9,853 nucleotides of DNA, from positions 1-9,853 of the forward strand of contig SKQZ01000468.1 of NCBI GenBank assembly GCA_007118765.1. Reading direction: 5' to 3'. The position numbers and the translations under genes are program-made. Below the pieces are notes generated by a model. It was given only the letters and a program-made list of their open reading frames with translations. It was not told the origin of the DNA and ran no database searches. This document shows, piece after piece, positions 5,935 through 9,853 of the stretch; positions within the stretch are counted from its first letter, which is position 1; every line of letters starts with the position of its first letter. This DNA is from Candidatus Hydrogenedentota bacterium (lineage in GTDB: Bacteria; Hydrogenedentota; Hydrogenedentia; Hydrogenedentales; CAITNO01).

Positions 5935-7302
5935 TTATCCGAGCCCTTCGATCTTCCAGCCGTCGCGATAGTCGCGGCTGAGATACTGGTTGGCTTCGGG
6001 TTTGTCGGTGAAACGCATCTCGGGGCCGTTCCATGCAAGTTGTTCCCCGGGGAAACGGTTTGCGATATTCCCCAGCAGCACGGTTTCGGTCAGATTGCCC
6101 GAAAATCCAAAAGGCGTGCTGGGTTCTGTGCGTTCGAGGCACGCGTCCACAAACTGGTGGAAGTGATGGATTTCTTCCAGTCGCCCTTCGGTTTCCTCAA
6201 ACTGGCGCGCAGACTCCGCAAGCGTGTCTTCCGGGAAGAACTGCGCCTCGCCCACGTGGGGCAGAAACACGAAGCCGTTCTCACAAATGAACATGGAGCC
6301 GTTGCCGGGCAGGTCTTCTTCCTGCACGGGCCAGCCGCTGGTGTCAATGGCGCCGGTGTCGTGCCAGATGTAATCGAGAGGGCCGTCCGTGTGGGGTGTT
6401 TCCGGGAAGCGATGCACGGCCATGTTATCGGGCGAGAAGGTGTCTTCATAGGGGGGGCTGCGATGGCTGAGAATCCATTCCGGCTGGGTCAGTTCCAGCG
6501 CGTGGAACACCACGTCCATCATGTGTCCGGCCATGTCGCCGCGTGCGCCGCCGCCGAAATCGTGCCAACGCCGCCACATGCGGATATGGTACAACTCATC
6601 ATTATAGGGACGTTCGGGCGCCACGCCCAGCCACAAATCCCAGTCCAGATATTCGGGCGGGTCTATGCCGGTTTCAGGCTGCCGCTCCGTGTGGGGATCG
6701 CTGAATGCGCCTGTGTAGTGATGCCGGACGCGGTCCCATGAATGCACTTCTTTGACTTTGCCCGCAAGGCCCGCCTGTATCTTTGCCACGGCATTTCGAT
6801 AGGGCGCCGCGGTGTGCGTTTGCACGCCCATCTGCGTTACCAGATGGGGCCTCCGCGCGGCTTCTTCGGCCAACATACGCGCTTCGTGTATGCTGTGTGT
6901 CAGCGGTTTCTGACAGTATACATGCTTGTTCATGCGCATTGCGGCCATGGCGATGGGCGCGTGCATGTGGTTGGTGGTGGCAATGTTTACTGAGTCAATG
7001 TTGTCCGCCTCTTCCTCCAGCATTACGCGCCAGTCGCGGTATAAACGCGCGTTGGGCAGGCGCTCGGCCTGCCCTTGCAGAAACCGGGCATCCACGTCGC
7101 ACAGCGCCACAATGTCAATGTCGGGGTGTGTCGCAAACTCTCCCAGATCATTGCCGCCTCGCTGGCCGCCCACGCCCACGCTCGCATGGCGCAGTTTACG
7201 GCGGGTTTGCGCCCGGGTAATGCTGGTAACAATGAACGGGCCCGCGGCGCCGGCCAGTGCGGCGTTTCTCAGAAAGGTTCGCCTACTCGTTTTCCTAGCC
7301 AT
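5935..7302 (-). CDS. Tat-exported Gfo/Idh/MocA family oxidoreductase
   Basis: The family comprises NAD(P)-dependent dehydrogenases acting mostly on sugars and inositols. The 455-residue protein starts with a twin-arginine signal, SRRTFLRNAALAGAAG (Arg7-Arg8), indicating folded export with bound cofactor. The Rossmann domain follows: GVGGQRGG (43-50), a second strand ending in ALCDVD whose Asp69 would bind the ribose of NAD, TTNHMHAP (109-116), and the CQKPLTH motif (130-136) in place of the common CEKP with its catalytic Lys132. The C-terminal domain has PEYLDWDLWLG (216-226) and DFGGG..GDMAGHMMD (248-263), as in exported planctomycete-type members. I chose the ATG at 7302, 7 nt from AAGGAGG; the ATG at 7305 would add one Met. 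A GH109-type glycosidase is a less likely alternative. The substrate cannot be told. It probably heads an operon with the thuA-like gene. Confidence 0.9.
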   Translation of the reverse strand: MARKTSRRTFLRNAALAGAAGPFIVTSITRAQTRRKLRHASVGVGGQRGGNDLGEFATHPDIDIVALCDVDARFLQGQAERLPNARLYRDWRVMLEEEADNIDSVNIATTNHMHAPIAMAAMRMNKHVYCQKPLTHSIHEARMLAEEAARRPHLVTQMGVQTHTAAPYRNAVAKIQAGLAGKVKEVHSWDRVRHHYTGAFSDPHTERQPETGIDPPEYLDWDLWLGVAPERPYNDELYHIRMWRRWHDFGGGARGDMAGHMMDVVFHALELTQPEWILSHRSPPYEDTFSPDNMAVHRFPETPHTDGPLDYIWHDTGAIDTSGWPVQEEDLPGNGSMFICENGFVFLPHVGEAQFFPEDTLAESARQFEETEGRLEEIHHFHQFVDACLERTEPSTPFGFSGNLTETVLLGNIANRFPGEQLAWNGPEMRFTDKPEANQYLSRDYRDGWKIEGLG

Positions 7303-7309
7303 CATACAT

Positions 7310-7316
7310 CCTCCTT
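7310..7316 (-). promoter_or_regulatory. Shine-Dalgarno of the oxidoreductase gene
   Basis: AAGGAGG on the - strand lies 4 nt from the ATG at 7305 and 7 nt from the ATG at 7302; the second spacing is nearer optimal. An out-of-frame ATG at 7309 opens only a four-codon frame (M-Y-D-G, stop) that overlaps both starts, which could slightly affect initiation. Confidence 0.75.
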
Positions 7317-7432
7317 GTTCTATTCCGATTGACCTGTGTGGACTTGTGTCCGTAATGATGCATCGCCTTGTTTTGCCACTGCTGCGTTTTGTTGCGACCG
7401 CAGACGGCGTTGCCATAAATACGCAGTGTGTA

Positions 7433-7480
7433 ACCACGCGCCGGAGTGCCGCGCGTTCCGTTCGGCGTCCGGCGCGTTGT
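7433..7480. other. 10-bp perfect dyad with nested stem in the divergent control region
   Basis: ACGCGCCGGA (7436-7445) and TCCGGCGCGT (7468-7477) are perfect complements, with two more pairs (7433-7434 with 7479-7480) beyond one mismatch. Inside, GCCG (7448-7451) pairs with CGGC (7463-7466), leaving an 11-nt loop. It covers the -35 position of the + strand promoter and the predicted first bases of the - strand transcript. It may be an operator or a 5' mRNA stem-loop. Confidence 0.7.
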
Positions 7481-7484
7481 ACGT

Positions 7485-7490
7485 TATAAT
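7485..7490 (+). promoter_or_regulatory. -10 box for the beta-helix gene, -35 poor
   Basis: A perfect TATAAT lies at 7485-7490, but no -35 box is recognisable 16-18 bp upstream; the best is TTCGGC at 7461-7466. This suggests activator-dependent initiation. Transcription would start near 7497, giving a leader of about 164 nt. I see no gene in the 7303-7660 stretch. Confidence 0.5.
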
Positions 7491-7514
7491 AATGCATCAA
7501 CGTGGATATTGCAA
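7486..7514 (-). promoter_or_regulatory. Promoter for the oxidoreductase-thuA operon
   Basis: On the - strand TTGCAA (7514-7509) is followed after exactly 17 bp by TATTAT (7491-7486), matching four of six -35 and five of six -10 bases. The -10 overlaps the + strand TATAAT almost completely. The transcript would begin near 7479 and carry a leader of roughly 177 nt. Confidence 0.55.
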
Positions 7515-7660
7515 CTGATCCGTTTCAGCCCGACCAATGTCCCCGCCGGGCGGTGATTGTGCCTGTGGCGGCCAGTGCGGCATAATGACGACGTTACGGC
7601 GCGTATCCGGCGTGTATGCATGGGCTTGTGCAACGGCGGCGCTCCAAGAAAGGGAATGTC

Positions 7661-9736
7661 ATGAGAGACGTGTTCGTTATGGTCTTGTGCATAAGCGTGT
7701 TGCTTTCGGTAAACCTTGCTGCGGCTGCGGCGGTGTATCATGTGGCGCCCGACGGCGCAGACACCAACGACGGTACGCGCGAGGCGCCCTTTGCGTCGCT
7801 CCACAAAGCGCGCGACGTTGCGCGTGACGCGGCAACCGCCGTTATCCATGTGCATCCGGGCGCCTACCACTTGGCCGAACCGTTGGAACTGACGCCCGAA
7901 GACAGCGGTCTTGTCATTCAGGCCGTTGGCGACGAAACGCCGTTGTTTTCCGGTGGGCATCGCATCACCGGATGGCGCGAAGGCGAGGGCGGCGTGTGGA
8001 CGGCGCCGTTGCCTGCGGCACTGGCTGACCAGCGTATTGACCAGTTGTTTGTAAACGGTCGCCGCGCCGTGCGCGCCCGCAAACCGAATCAGCACTACTA
8101 CTATATGACGGGGGTGGAGGAAGAGGTCATTGAGGCGGGCACCGGGCGTGCGCCACTCCGTGCCACCCAGACATTGTCACTGCGCCCGGAGGAGTTTGCG
8201 CTGTTGGAGGGGCTTTCGGAAGCGGCGCTGGAAGACGTTGTCATTGTGGCGTATCACAAATGGGATATTACACGGCGGCGCATCAACGCGCTGGATGCTG
8301 ATGCACAGGCCGTCGTAATTGGGGACAGCGGCATGAAACCGTGGAACGCGCTGGTGGCGGGCACACGCTATCATCTTGAGAATTTTCGGGAGGCCCTGGA
8401 CACGCCCGGCGAATGGTTTCTGGATCGGGACGGCATGCTTTTCTATACTCCATTGCGCGACGAGGACATGACTGCGGCGACGGTGACGGCGCCGGTGGTG
8501 GACCGTTTTGTTGTGTTTCAAGGGGATCCGCAGTCGAATGTGTTTGTGGAGGATGTTACCATCCGGGGCCTGGCCTTTCGTCATGCCGCGGCGCCGGCAT
8601 GCATTTCTTATTTCGGTCCCACCCAGGCCGCCGCAGAAATCGAAGCCGCCATCATGGCCGACGGCGCACGGAACGTGACCATTGAGGATTGCGAGATAGG
8701 ACACGTGGGCGGGTATGGCGTTTGGTTCCGCAAAGGTTGCCGTGATTGCACCCTGCAGCGGTCATACATACATGACTTGGGCGGCGGCGGCATACGCATC
8801 GGCGAAACAGCCCTTGTTGCGGCGGAGTCGGAACAGACCGGCGGGATTGTGGCGGACAACAATATCATCCGGCAGGGCGGACGCATTTACACCTGTGCCG
8901 TGGGCGTGTGGATTGGTCATGCGCCTGACAATCGCATCACACACAACGAAATCGCCGACTTCTTGTACACGGGCATCTCCGTGGGCTGGCGCTGGGGTTA
9001 TGCGGAAAGCGCCGCCAAAAGGAACACCATTGCCTATAACCGGGTGCATCACATCGGCCAGGGCGTGTTGAGCGACATGGGCGGCATTTATACACTGGGG
9101 CCTTCGGAAGGCACGGTGGTGCGCAACAACGTATTTCATGATGTTTACGCCTATAGCTACGGCGGGTGGGGGCTGTATCCCGACGAAGGGAGCACGGGCA
9201 TCCTGTTCGAGAACAACCTTGTGTACAACGTGAAGACCGGCGGTTTCCACCAGCATTACGGCAGGGAAAACACCGTGCGCAACAACATCCTCGCCTTCAG
9301 CGAGCTGTATCAACTTCAGGCAACCCGCGTAGAGGAACATCTGTCCTTTACGCTGGAGAACAACATTGTGTACTGGAACAGCGGCGTATTGGTGCAGGGG
9401 CCGTGGGACCGTGTGCGACACCACAGTCGCAACAATTGCTTTTGGCACGCCGACGGCGAACCGGTAACGTTTCTGGGCAACACATTGGAAGAGTGGCAGG
9501 AGTTGGGCCACGAGGAAGGATCGATTATTGCCGATCCGCTATTTGCCGATCCCGAAAACTTCGACTTTGCCCTTTCGGAGGATTCCCCGGCGCGGGACAT
9601 TGGGTTCACGCCGTTTGACCCGACAAAAGCGGGCGTGTACGGTGATGACGCATGGGTGGCCAAGGCAACGGATGTCAGCTATCCGCCGCTTGAAATGCCG
9701 CCCCCGCCGCCGGACGGCATTCCGCGCAGCGATTAA
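7661..9736 (+). CDS. Secreted right-handed parallel beta-helix protein, GH141-like
   Basis: The 691-residue product starts with a Sec signal peptide, hydrophobic from residue 4 to about 24, with cleavage likely in the run of five Ala. The mature N-terminus VYHVAPDGADTNDGT and PFASLHKARDVAR is the standard opening of large bacterial beta-helix polysaccharide-active proteins. An inserted beta domain includes FSGGHRITGW, VNGRRAVRARKPN, WDITRRRI and DTPGEWFLDRDG. From about residue 290 come the Asn-rich helix rungs (NVTIEDCEIGHVGGYG, DLGGGGIRIGE, NTIAYNRVHHIG). The motifs SDMGGIYTLG (Asp472) and GGWGLYPDEGS (Asp508, Glu509) hold acidic residues suited to catalysis. The pattern resembles GH141, whose characterised members act on fucosides or xylan; this subfamily call is from memory of motifs. 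I chose the ATG at 7661 rather than 7616 because AAAGGGA precedes it by 5 nt and the signal peptide begins there. The stop falls on the first bases of repeat copy B. Confidence 0.85.
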   Translation: MRDVFVMVLCISVLLSVNLAAAAAVYHVAPDGADTNDGTREAPFASLHKARDVARDAATAVIHVHPGAYHLAEPLELTPEDSGLVIQAVGDETPLFSGGHRITGWREGEGGVWTAPLPAALADQRIDQLFVNGRRAVRARKPNQHYYYMTGVEEEVIEAGTGRAPLRATQTLSLRPEEFALLEGLSEAALEDVVIVAYHKWDITRRRINALDADAQAVVIGDSGMKPWNALVAGTRYHLENFREALDTPGEWFLDRDGMLFYTPLRDEDMTAATVTAPVVDRFVVFQGDPQSNVFVEDVTIRGLAFRHAAAPACISYFGPTQAAAEIEAAIMADGARNVTIEDCEIGHVGGYGVWFRKGCRDCTLQRSYIHDLGGGGIRIGETALVAAESEQTGGIVADNNIIRQGGRIYTCAVGVWIGHAPDNRITHNEIADFLYTGISVGWRWGYAESAAKRNTIAYNRVHHIGQGVLSDMGGIYTLGPSEGTVVRNNVFHDVYAYSYGGWGLYPDEGSTGILFENNLVYNVKTGGFHQHYGRENTVRNNILAFSELYQLQATRVEEHLSFTLENNIVYWNSGVLVQGPWDRVRHHSRNNCFWHADGEPVTFLGNTLEEWQELGHEEGSIIADPLFADPENFDFALSEDSPARDIGFTPFDPTKAGVYGDDAWVAKATDVSYPPLEMPPPPPDGIPRSD

Positions 9737-9853
9737 CCCGCATATTTCACAAGATTTCTGTTGTGCCTGCGAATCTTACATCATATCAGGCACTTTGCTT
9801 GCCCGCCGACTTCGACGTGTACTAACACGCTGTCAGCCGGCGGCCTGCGCAAA
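9733..9853 (+). repeat. Long palindromic interspersed repeat, copy B (cut by window end)
   Basis: The segment 9734-9853 matches 144-263 at 102 of 120 positions with no gap (constant offset of 9590). It begins at TTAACCC, like copy A, and holds the same cap CGTGT-ACTA-ACACG (9816-9829). The core stem TTTGC (9794-9798) with GCAAA (9849-9853) is visible, but the 3' arm lies outside the window. It lies in the same orientation relative to the upstream gene as copy A. Confidence 0.85.

Noticed and set aside
5049..6741. Two long + strand open frames (292 and 340 codons) opposite the thuA-like and oxidoreductase genes
   Set aside because: Both are complements of clearly homologous - strand proteins with signal peptides and strong Shine-Dalgarno sites.
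7616..7660. Upstream ATG at 7616 as start of the beta-helix protein
   Set aside because: It would put 15 mostly polar and basic residues before a normal signal peptide; the ATG at 7661 has the better ribosome site.
1..9853. tRNA, rRNA or CRISPR features
   Set aside because: No cloverleaf with a GTTCRA arm, no rRNA segment and no regularly spaced short repeats were seen on either strand.

Overview
The window is about 9.85 kb of moderately GC-rich bacterial chromosome in two functional halves. The left half (1-5008, + strand) is a conserved proteolysis block: the 3' end of clpP, then clpX, lon and the ribosome-assembly GTPase engB (yihA/ysxC). This order is common across bacteria. The right half is a small carbohydrate-related module. 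On the - strand, a Tat-exported Gfo/Idh/MocA oxidoreductase is followed by a secreted ThuA-like protein. Divergent from them, on the + strand, is a secreted right-handed parallel beta-helix protein that resembles glycoside hydrolase family 141. Exported Gfo/Idh/MocA, ThuA-like and beta-helix proteins are typical of Planctomycetota, Verrucomicrobiota, Lentisphaerota and Candidatus Hydrogenedentota. I lean towards one of these groups, perhaps Hydrogenedentota, but the sequence alone does not settle it.

Layout: clpP end (1-146); palindromic repeat copy A (143-326); clpX leader with a good sigma70-type promoter (476-504); clpX (568-1851); 184-bp gap; lon (2036-4420); engB (4427-5008, Shine-Dalgarno inside the end of lon); weak terminator between convergent genes; thuA-like (5046-5852, -); 9-bp hairpin in the operon spacer; oxidoreductase (5935-7302, -); 358-bp divergent control region with overlapping -10 boxes and a 10-bp dyad; beta-helix protein (7661-9736, +); palindromic repeat copy B (9733-9853, cut by the window end).

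The most interesting item is the repeat. Two copies about 9.6 kb apart are 102/120 identical without gaps, and both begin at the TAA stop codon of the upstream gene. Copy A is complete: its whole ~184 bp forms one long imperfect inverted repeat with matching ends. The seven differences between the copies in the core hairpin include a compensatory T-A to C-G change, two loop changes and one change that repairs a mismatch. None breaks a predicted pair. This points to a dispersed, structure-conserved intergenic element comparable in style to ERIC or Correia elements. I do not recognise the family.

The proteolysis genes probably cooperate directly: ClpX unfolds and feeds substrates to ClpP, and Lon works in parallel. 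The oxidoreductase and ThuA-like gene form a two-gene operon sharing a control region with the beta-helix gene, which suggests joint regulation by a sugar signal. That link is inference.
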